Assembly: GCA_902729315.2 (NCBI GenBank)
Contig: LR746281.1
Span: 3,284,501-3,348,500 of the forward strand
DNA from: Spirodela intermedia
Lineage: Eukaryota; Streptophyta; Magnoliopsida; Alismatales; Araceae
Direction of reading: 5' to 3'
Length of the DNA: 64,000 bases
Of the stretch, positions 39,480 through 52,595 are shown piece after piece. Position numbers and translations under genes: made by a program. Positions within the stretch are counted from its first letter, which is position 1, and each line of letters begins with the position of its first letter. The notes under the pieces are model-generated. The model was not told the DNA's origin, did not search any database, and saw only the letters and a list, made by a program, of their open reading frames with translations.

Positions 39480-41070
39480 CACACAAAAAGTTTGTATGAA
39501 ACTTGATCTCTAAGTGTAATAGATGACATCTTATTGATTAGATGGGCTATAGTTGGTACAACTTCTACCCAAAATCATTTGGGCATATTATTTTAGAACA
39601 CCAAAATTTATAAAACTATTATTTTATATTCCACCTAAGATATTCAGGTGTATGCATTATATCCATTTTTTGACCTTAAATATTAGTAAATTAGACATCA
39701 TAGTAGTAATGGTAGTCTTCATTAATAACTCACCTACACAGGAATGTTATAAATATCTTAATCTTACATACATGAAAAGGTATATCCTTAAAAGACATCA
39801 CATATTAGGAGTCAAAACCCGCCAATTTGTAAGGCCTCAACTCAAAGAAAGATCTTTCATGACACCTCATGTATTTTAGAATCTAGCTTGCTTGATCCTA
39901 TATCTACTATAAAACCAAATATCTACACATCATTACTTTTATCTCTCATGATAAGTTCTCAACATAATGTGTCTCAGCCTAATCCTCATAATAAGGGTTT
40001 AACAAATCATGATAGACTTTAGAGCCATTATCTCAACAAATTCAATAACTTTATTTGACTTCTCCCTTTGAAAACAAACCTAAATAGGATCTTTCTATTA
40101 CTTTTGTTAAAGGTGTTAGCTTTTATATTCATCAACCTATATTTAAATATGCAAATTACTCAACAATTTCTCCTACCTACCACTTTTTTAAAATATTTTG
40201 AGGTAAAAATGATTCGTCATAACTTTTCCATCCATGAAAAAATAGATTCTACTAGACATTACAAGCACTATGATATACTCAAAAGGCAATTTAAACAAGG
40301 GCTAGTGACACATCTTGTTACATTCTTAGTAAGATTATAATCAGGCCCATTGGAAAGAGAGACATGAAAAAATATAAATATGCATTAAAATATGTTAAAT
40401 TATTTTGGTTGTAAATGGTACATTTAAATAATGAAAATAAAAATATTTGTAATTTTGATGCAAAAAGTATTTCAGGAATGTTTTCTCAACTCTAAAGCAT
40501 GTAATTGAGAAATTCCTCCTATGTGTTATTTGATGAAGTAAATATAAACGAGTATGATATATAAACGGTTAGTTTACATACAACTTTTACTTTTCATAAA
40601 CATGTTCTAAACAATTTTAAGTGTGATAAAAGGATGCTGATGGTGCTTTCAATAATTAGTATTATAAAAATTACCATCTTCACCTTCAAATTTTTGATGC
40701 AAGCATAAAGAGAAAAGTATGAACAATTAAGGAGCTTTCTACTAGAACGCCTGTACATAAACAAAATAAAAAGCATAAAAATTGTATGTTAGTGATATTA
40801 TATTTGTGCCTTAAATGAAACCACTACTAAAAAATTTTCTAAAATTTTCTTGTTTCAAACTTTGAATTCTCACATCCTCTTCAAGATTTTGAACAAAGTA
40901 AATCCTCAGCTTTTTCTTATTTCAATTTTTCAACTTTAATTTATGAAATTTTTGTTGACCCTTTTATTTATAAGTCAAAAATAAAACTTCAATAAATCTG
41001 GTTAAACCATCAACAATAACAAGGCCATATTTCTTTCCTCATAAATCTGAACAAAGAGATTCATACACAA
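39480..41070 (-). mobile_element. decayed Ty1/copia integrase fragments, antisense
   Basis: On the minus strand, 41070-40920 reads CSDL, stop, then GKKYGLVIVDG and LTRFIEVLFLTYK. This is the start of the copia integrase catalytic core (family form: DLFGP..GGKKYGLVIVDDFSRFTWVLFLTHK). At about 39590-39545 the same strand reads NMPK-stop-FWVEVV, then INRCHLLHLE after 39540; this resembles the later FWAEAV..YLLNRCP segment of copia polyproteins. Internal stops are frequent and the two parts are about 1.4 kb apart instead of a few hundred bases, so the copy is broken and probably contains an insertion. LTR ends were not found. Confidence 0.6.
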
Positions 41071-42003
41071 GTGCAAACAATATTTTTATATTTAAATGAG
41101 GATTTAGGCTCTTTATATTTTAGTTAATAAGATCTCTTGGTGATGCATTTTTAGAAATTTAACATAATGTATAAATCCTAACATAACTTAATCCTCAATG
41201 CTAAATATTCAAAAAAATAATCATTTTCAATTTATCAAGAATATAGTATTTTAGTCATGCTTCTCATTCTGGTATAAGTGCAGTTTTCTTATTTTTATAT
41301 CCATGAAAGTTGGTCCATTTGATTCCTCTCTTCACGCCTAGCTGAAATCTAATTGTCCTCATCTAAAAGCTTACTTATGTTTGCCGATTATATTTACCAA
41401 ATGAGTGTAGGAAAATAATTTCCATCACTCATAGATAATCAAAATTTAATTATATCCACCACATTTTCTGATGTTAAAAAAAATTCAAAATATTTTGATT
41501 ATTCATTAAGTTTAAATTTTAATAATATTTACGTAGCTCAACAGTTTTACTTGCCAAAATTTCTTGAAAATCATTTTCAGGTCAATTAACATCAATTTCC
41601 TACGGACAAAACTTCTCAAATAGAGGATACTATTGTTGTCAATTCTCAACATGTTCTTTCTCCTTCATCTCCATAGGTGACAATTCTTCAATCTTTTTCT
41701 TCTGTTTTACGAACCTTGATTTGTTTCCGATCAGGTATCTCAAGCAAGCAGCCATTATCATGGTACAACATAACCCTTAAAAATTCTCATAAAAGGAAAT
41801 AAAATTATTTACGTACCATAGAAGCTTTGTTGTCTCCAGTACCCTCTAGCGAATGGAGAGGCGGCACTTGTCCTGGTCGCTCATTTTTTTGGGATTTTTC
41901 TTTAAACTGAGCTACTTATTATTATACATTCTCCCAGGGTGGCTCATTTATATACTTTATTTTTCCCCATTCCGGGAAATCTTCCTAAAAGTCACTCCAG
42001 AAA

Positions 42004-42049
<46 letters not shown>

Positions 42050-42243
42050 GGCGGAGAGGGGGTATTAATGGTACAGAGGAGAACCCATCCTCCTTCCTAT
42101 CCGTGGTCAAAAAAATTCTGCTTTCCGAGAAAGGGGGGGATCGAAGAGGAGCTTCTTTACACGGGTTAAAATGAAAAAAAAAAAGAAAAAGGGTGAGCTC
42201 CCATGTGAGAAAGAAAGTTCCCCGTTGACATTTGGGGGGGTTG
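41071..42243. other. AT-rich spacer and TOPLESS-related gene 3' flank
   Basis: AT-rich to about 41830, possibly more copia debris. A GA microsatellite lies at 42008-42046, then a purine-rich stretch that is probably TOPLESS-related 3' UTR. No gene is supported. Confidence 0.5.
42008..42046. repeat. (GA)n microsatellite
   Basis: GA run about 200 bp beyond the TOPLESS-related stop codon. Confidence 0.95.
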
Positions 42244-45200
42244 TCACCTGGAGGGAGCGTCAGAGGACTGGCTGTTCAAGGCGGGGTTAGAGGGGATGGA
42301 GGGGAGGATGGCCCCGTTCTCCTGCGGCTGCCCCGGCGGTGGCGCCCCCCACTTCGCCTCTGCCTCCGGCGGCTCCACCACGTGCACCCCGCCGTCGCTC
42401 ATCCCCAGCGCTATCTGGTTCGCCTCCGACGGATGCGCCGCCACCACCGCCGGATACACCCCCCCTCCGCTGCACCAAACAAATACACCAACAACAAACA
42501 CGACCCGCTATCATGATGATGGTCATGAAGAAGAAGAAGAAGAAGAAACCCTAGAAGAAGTAGAAGAGGCAGGGATGTGTAGGAGGAAGGAAGCTTACTT
42601 GGGGAGGGGGGAAGGGATGTAGGAAGAGGGCGAGATGCGGCAGCGGAGCCTGAGGCTGTCGGCGTCAAAGACGCCGACGGCGCCGTCGCAGAATCCGGCG
42701 TAGACGAGGAGGCCGTCGCAGGAGTAGACGGCGCTGGAGATGGGCGCCTGCAGCGTCTCCCTAGGGGACCACTGCCCAGGACAAATAAAACACCGAACCC
42801 CCCCATCCATCAGCACCTCCATCGCAGGAATAGAATGGAATGGAATGGAGGGGACTGGGCTGGACTGACCGTTCGCAGGGTCTCGAGCTTGACGTCGTAG
42901 ACGCTGAGCTGGGTCTCGTGGATGACGAGGAGCTGCGTCTGGTCGTTGTGGAACTGGACTCTCGTCTCGCCGGAGAGGGGGGCGGCGCGCCCCGCCGGCG
43001 GCTGGATGAACCTCGCCTTCCGCTTCTCCCACCCGTCCATGCTCCACACGCAGATCTGCGCGAGGGGGGGCAGACGATCACCATTGACGAACAGAGGAAG
43101 AAACATAGAGGGGAGGAAGAGACGATCTTGATCTTAATCTTCCGCTGTAATGTAATATACCTGGGCGTCGGCGCCGGAGGAGACGAGGACGTTCATCGTC
43201 TGCGAGAATGCGAGGCCGGTGATCTTCTTCTGGTGGCCCTTGAGCTTGGTCTTCACCTGAGGAGAGAGATCAAAAGAAAAAGGAAATTCACAGGGAAGAT
43301 GAATGATGGCCGGGGACCGCAGAGAGGAAGATCAGAAAGGGAGAAGAACAACAAACCAGAAACAGCAGCAATGCGTTGTTACCTCGTCAACCCGGACGTT
43401 ATAGATCTGGATCGTGGAGTCCTCCATCCCGATGGCGATGATGTTGTTGTCCTGGGGGTGGAACGCCAGGAAGGTGGCAGCGGGGGGCGGCGGCATGAAG
43501 GTCGTCATCACCTGCCATCAAGATCGGGGTTTTAGGGTTCTCGAGCGGATAGATGAATCATCACAGAACGGGCGGAGGGGAAAGAAAAAGGGAGGGAGGA
43601 GGAAGGAGGAAGAACCTTGAAGGTCATCATGTTGAACAGGGAGACCTTCCCACCGGAGGCCGACATGACATAGGAGTCGTTCTTGGACAAGGCGATGCAG
43701 GCAGTCGACTCGTCAGAGCCGCTCTCGCTCATGTCGTTGGTCATGGGGACGCCGTTCGCCGGCTGCCACAGCTGGGGTGCGACGGAGGGAGTCGACTGGA
43801 AGAAGAAATTATGATCTCGGGGTGAATTCCATGGCTGAACCAGCGAAGAAAGGAGGAGAGAATTTTCCTTGCGTGTTTCACGTTTTTTTCCAGAAAAGGT
43901 GGTGAATTCCATGGCTAAACCGAGCGAGGATAAGCTGCTAACCTTTCCAGAGGAGTTCCGGTCGGTGCGCTGCCATTTCCACAGCTTGTGCACGCCGTTT
44001 GAAGTGAGGGCCAACACCGCCGACCCAGAATTCGTATACAACAGCCGCATGATCTGCATTTCCAAATGAAGAACATACGTCATCATCTATCCTCCCTCTT
44101 CCTGGTCAACGGTTCAGTCGCATCGAGTTTTTAAGAGCGTATATACTTTTCCCACAGCAGTAGATGAGTCGGGCAATCTCAAGGCTTTAAGCAGATTGGG
44201 GTCGACGATGTCAGCCAACTTCCAGCTTTTGACCTTGTCCAGGTCCTCTGATATCCTCGGCTTTACATCCGCCATCCTGCTGTTCTCAATGACAGCCTGA
44301 AGAAATTGCCACCGAGAAATCATCAAGTCAACAGCCGCTGGCGGCCCCATATGGCACCGGAAGAGGGTTCAGATGATCAGTACCAGGCCAGCCATGGGCA
44401 TCGGAGGAGGGATCTTCTCAGGGCGTTCAAGAGATGTTGCCAGTGGGCCGGAGACGTTGGCAACGCTGCCCAACGCAGTGACAACTGAAGTCTGCAGAAA
44501 TAGAGATGCACAAGTCAATCTGTGCCTCATGCGACATAATATTGACAGGTTTTAATGCAAAATCCTCGGATCACCAGGTGGAATGAGGATAAAATAATCG
44601 ATGGCTATTTCTTCAGAGAAGCGCAAAAAACCATGGAAGTGAGCTGTGAGCTGGGTTTTATCTGGCACGATACCTTACTGCTGACTGGTTGCGAAGAACC
44701 TCGAGAATTCTCATATGCTCTGCTCTCTGATATCCTTATCAGGCGCTGCCCATCAGAGTTCGCCAAGATCCTGATTCCGTTGTCGTTAGTGGTGACTGCA
44801 AGCAATGATCCTTCTTTGTTGAATCTCAGCCGGGGACTAGCCTGCAAGAGAGTGAGGGCTCTCATGAATCCCAGTTTTCTTACAGTGACGAGTAGTACAT
44901 ACTTGAGCCAAAATTCATCCTACTAACAGGTAAACCGCCATCTGCATCAGTGAAGGTCAGCATATCTTTATTATCCATATCCCAAAACTTTATTTGGAAT
45001 TCATCTCCAGCAGCTAGGAAGCGGTTCCTCGTCGTGTCAAACTGGACAACACCCGTTGAGCGTTTTCTGAAACCAGAGTACGTCCTTTTGATAGATCCCT
45101 CGGTCTCATTCCACTCAACTAAGTGAGATTCACCGTCTTTGCTTGTACCACACGAAAAGAGCCTGCACAGTGGTAACGCTGGGAATATGTAAGGTGGAGA

Positions 45201-48200
45201 GCGTTGGCCACTGGCATCACACTGCCAAGTGAACGTATTCTGATGGTGAATCCGCATGTAGCCGAGGTGACAAAAGTCACAAAGATAAAAGGGCAAGCTA
45301 CGTTTGTGCAACTTCACCTGGTTCCATCAGCACTGTATGCCATCGTGGTGCACCAAAGTCCAGGCGCATCATAATCAACTCGAGATCCCAAGCAGTCATA
45401 CAACCACGCTTTAATCTTGCCATCAAGGGCTGTCGAAAAGATGAACTGAAAAGAAGGTTGCAGTCAGATGAACTGAAAACGCTTTGATTTTGAAATGGCA
45501 TGAAAACTATTTAGTCAATAAAATTTTTACAAACAAGAGGTACTTAGGCATCCGTCCAATGAGAGTTACCCAAAATACAGGAACAACGGAAAGCAAAACT
45601 GAGAGAGATCATCATATTCATGAGAGAAATTAATTATTTTACCTGAATGTTCTCTTTGTAGTGAGGACAGACAGAGTATACAGATGCGTCATGCCCTTCA
45701 AAAGTATGTTGTCTTTGTCCAGTTGCAGCATCCCACACCTTTAAATTGCATACAAGCATTCATCTTCCGGATGTCTCCCAGGGGGAATAAAATTTCAATT
45801 TTCATTCCATTCACAAACGAACAAAAAGTCATTACCTTAATTGTCTTGTCATCCCCGCATGTAACTATGGAGAGACTCTTATTGGGATGAGAAAAGGCTA
45901 TGTCATTAACGCCTCCAATATGAGCATCAATCTGTTCAGAAAACACAAATAAGAGAACTTATTCCAGAAAAACCAAAACAAGATATCATAATGGACTGAA
46001 ACACACTTCCAGTTGCGGCCTCAGTTCACCATTTGCCATGAAAGCGTACGTCTGAACAATATGCTTTGAAAATGCAACACCTGAATATAAAAAATAAATT
46101 CGCGCAAAATTTTGCGTTTAATTGATCACAGATCAGAATTGAACTGATGACAAAATAAAAACTAGAGCAAGAAAAATTCAGCAATATTCATTCGTAAAGG
46201 CATACCAAGTATAGATCCATCTGGACTCCATAAACATCGATTGACAGATGCTGTCGCATCCTTCATTAATGCTGCCTGGAAGATCAAAAGGAAGCCACAT
46301 ATCAAAAGTGACATGGAGAACGGATTCTACTTTTTCATAGAAAAAAAAAGTACCTGCAAGGGCATTGAACAAACAGAGATGTCCCAAACTCTGAAAGTTT
46401 TATGAGATATCCTTTCCCGTGATCCCACTTCCCATATCGCAATATCACCTATATTTGTCCCAACTATAGGGGAAAAAAAAAAAAGAATATCAACAACAAG
46501 TAAAAAAATCAAAAGCTACAATCTGCTACGAACTACAAGGTAAAGACAAACAATTCATACAGCAAAACAAATTACCTAGCAGGATTGTCTGTTGATGCGG
46601 ATGAAAATCCAGGCTCATGACATTAGAACCCTGATGAAGTGTCCTGACAACGCTTCTAGGGATATCTTCAGCTGAATAAACATTTGGATGATGCGCCGGA
46701 CCAACAAATGAGACCTAGAAACAGCAATTGAATTATTCAATTGCTTATTAATATTACACAAAGTTTAGCGAGATCTAAAATCCAAGACATGCTTCAAACC
46801 TCCTCTGAGTGGCCTGCACGTATTCTCTTCATTAAGTGCTCGGAATCAGCTTGATACTCCATACCAGGAGCAGTTGGCGGAGTCCTCGGGTGTTTTAAAA
46901 ATGGAGCTGTCACGATATCAAATGTAAGTGGGGAAACATAATTTCAGTGGGAATAATGACAGATAAATTTTGTGAGAAATGCTGCAGAGGAAAAAAATCC
47001 TAACCGGAATTAGGAGATGGCACAAGTCCAAGGGGACCAGAGGCAACAGCAGCATGTGGCAGCGACGGATTAGCACCAGTCATCCATCCTGCAAGAGCGC
47101 TGGATGGAGTAACGACTGGCTGGAATGGCTGTCAAAAGAGTGGGCACACTTGATAGATTAATGCTCGGTACTATAGAAATCAACAAAGTTTTCTCCATTA
47201 AAGTCACGTAAACTCCACTTACACTATGGGCACCTGCAGGAGGAAAGGCACCAGCCTTGGGGATAGGTCCTCCAAGGGGGCTGTTGGCCGGTGGAGGAGT
47301 TCGGGCACCATTAGCTGGTGCACAGGTGTGATCAACAAATAGTGTTTTGATGTCAGGATTGGGTCGTGGGTTCTTGCAAAGCTGGTGCTGCCAGTTAAGA
47401 CTGAAAAACATGGACACAATCGATTGACATAATAAGAACATGGAAAAGACAGAATCAGGTAACAGCCAAAATAAAAAGAAGTGGTGCTTTAATCAACTAG
47501 TTCGGACACCATTAACTATGTTTTAGCTTCAATCAAACTTCCCACTTTTGCCCAAAGCCGAGATATTATCTAATGATCTGTTTCAGTACACAATCCAAAG
47601 ACATGAGATATGAATATAGACACTTTTGTACCGCCAATATATATTGTTATGCACCAATTATATCGTGGTTTGACATGAAACAAGGAACTAACAGCAGATG
47701 GTACAGCAATGAAACATACAAATCAAACTAATCTGAAAAGTAGTAAAATGCCAAATTATAATCACCTCTGGTTAATCAGAGTCCGTAGTCGGGATGCTTT
47801 GATTGGAGGAAATGTAAGTTTGTCACGGAACAGAGGGTTTGCCTCAATCAGCTTCTTAAGCTCTATAAGCATGATGTTGCGGGCGGACTTTGTGTCCCCA
47901 TACTTAGATAGTTGTTCATTTTGTCTTCAGCCAACGAAAAGGGATAAATTATCGGCAAATCTGAATTTTAGGCACCAAAGAAACAGATGGAAATATGATC
48001 CAAGGAGAAATACCTGAAGTTCTCTAGTGTCAGCAACTGGGTTATTTCCTTGAAGAGCTCTTCATTGAAAGAAGAAAAAACTTTGAGATCCTTCACGAGA
48101 ATCTCAACAGCTTTCCCTCGGTCATGCCTGCAAAATGGATTTTTGATAAATAACCAGGCGCTACGACATGAGAAAGGAACACTTGGAAATGAAGCAAAAT

Positions 48201-48641
48201 TTCTGAAAGCCAACCCACCTGTCAAGAGCTTCAAGGTACTTCTGTTTCCTAATCTCAAAGAATATTTTCATAGAATACCGATTGTCTTCAACCTTTGTAA
48301 ACCCGCTGAGGTACTTTTCAACCTCATCCCATTCTCCTGCCTGCACTAGATCCTCGAAATGTTTCATGTTAAAGAAGAAACCTGACTCCTGCTCCAATCT
48401 ACACAGACAGAGAACAAAACAAACAAGGATAGAAACATAAGTCAAATAGCAAACTACCATCATCGCAGAAGATTTTAGGGCAACACGTATCGTTTCCTCT
48501 TCCACTTTCCATTTTGGAGAAACTCTTCGAAAGATGAGGAAGGAGACAGCATCCCACTCACCTATGGACCGTTTCCTTGAATTTCTCCTCATCCAGGAAC
48601 TGCAGGATTAGAAAGACTAGCTCCCTACTCAAGGAAGACAT
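42244..48641 (-). CDS. TPR: TOPLESS-related transcriptional corepressor
   Basis: Twenty-five coding exons, in order: 48641-48562, 48398-48219, 48127-48014, 47924-47766, 47400-47223, 47128-47005, 46906-46800, 46714-46576, 46463-46354, 46275-46206, 46080-46007, 45931-45836, 45738-45643, 45445-45318, 45162-44928, 44841-44674, 44491-44384, 44296-44147, 44053-43943, 43795-43616, 43511-43383, 43256-43161, 43055-42870, 42771-42599 and 42469-42244. They give 1,138 residues (Arabidopsis TPL is about 1,130). LisH (about 4-36, starting MSSLSRELVFLILQFLDEEK) and CTLH form the domain that binds EAR motifs of repressors such as Aux/IAA. A Pro-rich linker follows, then two WD40 propellers (CGDDKTIKVWD, ALSKNDSYVMSASGGK). 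Wording such as MEYQADSEHLMKR and VFDADSLRLRCRISPS is nearer Arabidopsis TPR2/TPR3 than TPL. It acts in the nucleus by recruiting histone deacetylases. The poorly conserved inter-propeller segment (exons 16-18) is lineage-specific. Confidence 0.96.
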
Positions 48642-49240
48642 ATTTCCGGCTGTCCCGAATCCCTCCAGCGCAGAAATCTGATTCACAGACGATTTAGAAA
48701 AGATACCACCTCCTCTACCTAGCCTTAGCTACGGTAAACGGCCACAGAGGAAGCTGCTGCCCTATCCAACTCCTGGTTAAGAAGACAGTGAAATGTATGC
48801 TCCACAGCTGGACAAGCGCCTGGCTCTCTGAAGCTCAGAAAACCTCCTTTCCTGCCCTTTGCTTTCCGTCACACAGAACCCACCGGAATTGCCCTCAGAC
48901 TCCCCAAACTTCCACCGCCGCCTCCCTTTCAGGAGAAAAAGAAGAGGTCACAATAACAAAACCCTTGCTCGTCAGCAGCCCCCAACACACCAACAGCGTC
49001 GAGATCCGTACCAACCGCAGAGGAAAACTCACAGAAAATAAACAAGGGAAGATCGCTCGATCTGTGCTTCTACTGCAAGCAAGCGCTCGAGCAAAAGGAG
49101 CTGCAATGGAGGAGAAAATCCGAGAAACAGAGATTCAAAGCAACAGCTCCGATTGAAGCGCGGAGAAGAACCCTAGCTTTCGCCGAGCGAGTCCCTTCTC
49201 TTATTCCCAGATTCCTCCTCTGGTCTCTCCCCCTTTTCCG

Positions 49241-49276
<36 letters not shown>

Positions 49277-49315
49277 CACTCTCTCTCTCTACCTTTCCCT
49301 ATCTGACTCTCTCCA
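48642..49315 (-). other. TOPLESS-related 5' leader region
   Basis: Between the start codon (48641) and the TATA box lies about 670 bp expected to hold the 5' UTR, possibly with a leader intron. A CT microsatellite (GA on the sense strand) occupies about 49241-49300. Plus-strand open frames here, for example 48788-49156, look like chance reading of the leader. Confidence 0.55.
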
Positions 49316-49323
49316 TTTTTATA
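49316..49323 (-). promoter_or_regulatory. TATA box of TOPLESS-related gene
   Basis: On the minus strand the sequence reads ACTATAAAAATGGAGAG, followed by a GA-rich leader running toward the TOPLESS-related exons. Position and orientation fit the core promoter. Confidence 0.6.
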
Positions 49324-50720
49324 GTCTCAGCTCGTCTGATTCCTCCTGATTAGGTTGTGTTTGAGACTAAATTACCACTTCATCCCTACCCACAGCGATC
49401 AACTACAATTTCACCCCAACCCCCACCGCCCTATCCTCTCGTCTCCGATCCTGACCGTCCGTCTAAAATCCTTGGGCCCCACAGAAAGCATCCCACCTCC
49501 TCATTGGTCGCCGTTTTTTCAAAAAATATTATAAACCCACTTTCATAAATATTTATTCAAAAAGGTAAATCTATACCGACATCCTCGACCCCCACGACAC
49601 ACGGCCGGTAGCGGCATTTCCCATAAATAAGCTGTGATCGAAGGGCCTATCTGTCATATGGAGGGTACTTCATTCCGTGCCGCCACGTCATCTTCCTCGT
49701 ACCCCCCGCCCTCTAGCTTTTTCCAGATCGCTACTCGCACCATCTTCCCGCATCTCCCTCTCGGCACATAAGCAAACGTACTTATCGAATGGAGAACCTA
49801 TCGCCGAACGTTGATAAGCAGACTGTGATAAGCACACACCTACTTCTTTTATTTATCTGGCTCGGCTCTTCTAGCCGTTGCCCAAGTTTCAATAAATGCC
49901 AATGAAAGCTAACGACCAATGTCTGACATCTGCAGGTTCGGACGCGCTACTAGTTGCACCCGTTGGTAGCTCCTCTTCAATCTACACGTGCCGGTAACTC
50001 TCTCTCTCTCTCTCTCTCTTCTGGATCACACGTTGGCAGGTTGTCCGCATTTTTTCGTCAAGTGGTAGGTCGTTCGTGGGGCCCCGAATCTCGGACTTGG
50101 CTTGAGGCCCGTGGATCGACGACTCAGAGATTATTAAATTTGAATAACTAAAATAATAGATAATTTAGCTATTGTGGGTCCGCATGGGGGGTTGATCTCC
50201 CAAGTTATTGCGCCATGTGAAAGTTAATGTAGCCACTCAAGTCAACGTCAGAACGAGCTGGGAAAATGTGAGGCCCAGTCTCGGATCTCGCAAAATTGCG
50301 GCCCAACGTTCCGGTGAGGTCGCGAGAAAACGAGACTTCTCGCGGGCGCCGAGTATTCACGGGATAGCGATGGGGCCTCGGAGGAGATTCCTACGGATCG
50401 GACGGTGCAGATTCGTCGATGGACTTACGTCCGGCTTTTCCCGTACCAGGTGCTGTTTGTTTACCGGGAAAATGAAAAGGAAAATATTCCCAGCCGTCGC
50501 CGTCGCCAACTAAAAGCGGTGCAGTGAAGTTGGGGTTTCCCGTTGTTTGTGGCCCCGCTTAGGTGATGACTCGGCATCACAGAGGCGGGAAGGGATCCCA
50601 CCTCCAGCACGTGACGTGGGCGCAGATCCTTTTCAGGCCCACAGGGTCGCAATCTCGGCCAGCTGGACTGGACCACATCCTTCCTGAAGAAAGAGAGAGA
50701 GGGGTTTAAGAGGACGCCGA

Positions 50721-50728
50721 TATAAATA
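50721..50728 (+). promoter_or_regulatory. orphan TATA box with GA-rich leader
   Basis: TATAAATA is followed by a 100-bp GA-rich leader-like stretch, as in the confirmed genes here. The first ATG (50819) opens only a nine-codon frame. It may start a non-coding transcript or be chance. Confidence 0.3.
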
Positions 50729-50767
50729 CGTTTGAGGGAGACAGAAACGAGGAGAGAGGAGCTATGT

Positions 50768-50802
<35 letters not shown>

Positions 50803-51624
50803 AGCAGCTAGAGAGAGAATGACAGAGACGTGGGATGGAGAGTGATTGAGAGAGAGAGAGAGAGAGACTCACAGATGAGAAAGACAATAGAGTGGAAGGG
50901 GACGAGGGAAGGTTGGCAGGATGTGACTGGTAGGCGCATCAGCACCGCTCGGTTAGAGCACCGGAAGGTGTCCTGACCGTAGACCCACCGGCTGCTGTCG
51001 GTTGGACATTTTGTCGTGAACAGCTGTCCAGATGCGGGCCCCACGCGGACGGCCCAGCCCACAATCCTTCGAAGCCATGCGAACAACATTGGTCGCTCTA
51101 TTGAGCTCCTGCTTACCGTTGACAGCCCGTTGTCTCTGTCATAAGTCAACGGTCCAACAAATTCCCGTCGACGTCTTTTCGTCCTTCGCTTAACTTTTCG
51201 TTGCTTCTGAAAACAAGCACGTTAGACGAGTGTCTCACCAATTGGGCCAAATAGGAACACAACCCCGGCCGTCTTCCTAGTTGGGCTTCAATGTCTGGCT
51301 CATTAAGGACACGAAGGCCCGGTCTCATTGGCGTAGACGGAGGAGGGGCCAAGGGAGTCCCGAACGGCATCAGTATGTACTCTGCGACTACTTTTCCTCT
51401 GCGCTTTGTTTCTCTTGACCCAGGCCCAAAAAAGACCAGGCCGGGTCCAGCCCCTTCACTCTTTTTCTTCCTCCCCCTCCCCCCTCTTTATTCTGTTGAA
51501 GATAGGAAACCAACACATTATTCTTCATTTTTAGGGTTTCAGCACTGTAAAATTTCTTCTATTTTATTATCTCAGGCTATCTCGTCCTCAAATCTATGTT
51601 GTTTACTTCGTTTCTTTTTCTTAG

Positions 51625-51627
<3 letters not shown>

Positions 51628-51658
<31 letters not shown>
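51628..51658. repeat. (GA)n microsatellite
   Basis: GA run at the edge of the repeat-rich right-hand domain. Confidence 0.95.
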
Positions 51659-51662
<4 letters not shown>

Positions 51663-52595
51663 TGGCTCTGTTTAGTAAGTCATAACCAGTCTGGCTTGAT
51701 GAAATCCTCCATACCTACACCATACCCCTAAGTTATAAAGGGTTAGCTTGTTCCATTGTCCTCTCCTACTTTTGTATCATCAACAACAACACTCATTATT
51801 ATTTATGCAGATCTAACAACACCAAGTAATTCATGAAACTTTATGAACTTTGCATGATTTAAAGTATTTGTAAAATCATCTACAATATGGTCATTGTCAT
51901 CTTAACATAACTTCATCTCAATCAAACTCCTAACAATTTGATCTTGAATAAAGTGATAGTGAATCTCATTTTACTTTATTTTTCTATGAAAGGCTAGATT
52001 CTTAGTCATTTATATGATTAATTTATTGTCGTAACAAATCACCATTAGATTTATTTGTGTTATATTCATATATTATATGATCCTCCTCATTCATATGTGA
52101 TAATTTACGTAGAAAACCTTAACATGTCACAAAAAGAAAGTCACTTGCCCTTGAAGTTTATTACATCAGAGTTCCACTACCTTGACCACGTGCTCCACGG
52201 AATATCTTCTATGTATTATTCTCCTACCTCTAGTGGACAGCTTCCCGTCCCTTCATCATGTTGACTTACGTACATCCACATGATCTTTTGCGAATAGTAA
52301 ATTACAACCAGAAGATAGGCATGTATTTAATGCTAGTTATTGTTTAAAATGACTAGTTCCAGCACTAATGAAGCTAGGTGGGCTATCATTTTCAAAGTTT
52401 CTCATTCCTTCAGAGTTCTATGTCCATGGAGCAAATTCTACACTATTGGAAACTTTATGACTGAATGCAACTCTTTTAATTGAAATAATCGAAGTTCCGT
52501 TTATGCATTGTTTGAGAACACGAAACGAAAAACCCACTGCATGCAGCTAAAGTCCAAGCTACTGAAATAGTATATAAACAGTAGATAAAGGGCTC

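Larger units (their letters stand above)
49324..51750. other. gene-poor interval with GA/CT repeats
   Basis: No protein gene is supported. It contains CT runs at about 49998-50020, GA runs at about 50767-50795 and 51628-51658, and a TATA-like element at 50721. Open frames of 70-146 codons occur on both strands, but none resembles a known family or shows splice continuity. Confidence 0.5.

Noticed and set aside
43532-44086. 184-codon minus-strand frame read as one exon
   Set aside because: It includes intron sequence between TOPLESS-related exons 19 and 20; conserved sequence and splice sites show two exons.
48788-49156. 122-codon plus-strand frame upstream of TOPLESS-related
   Set aside because: It lies in the presumed antisense leader, has no recognisable domain and ends near the GA tract.
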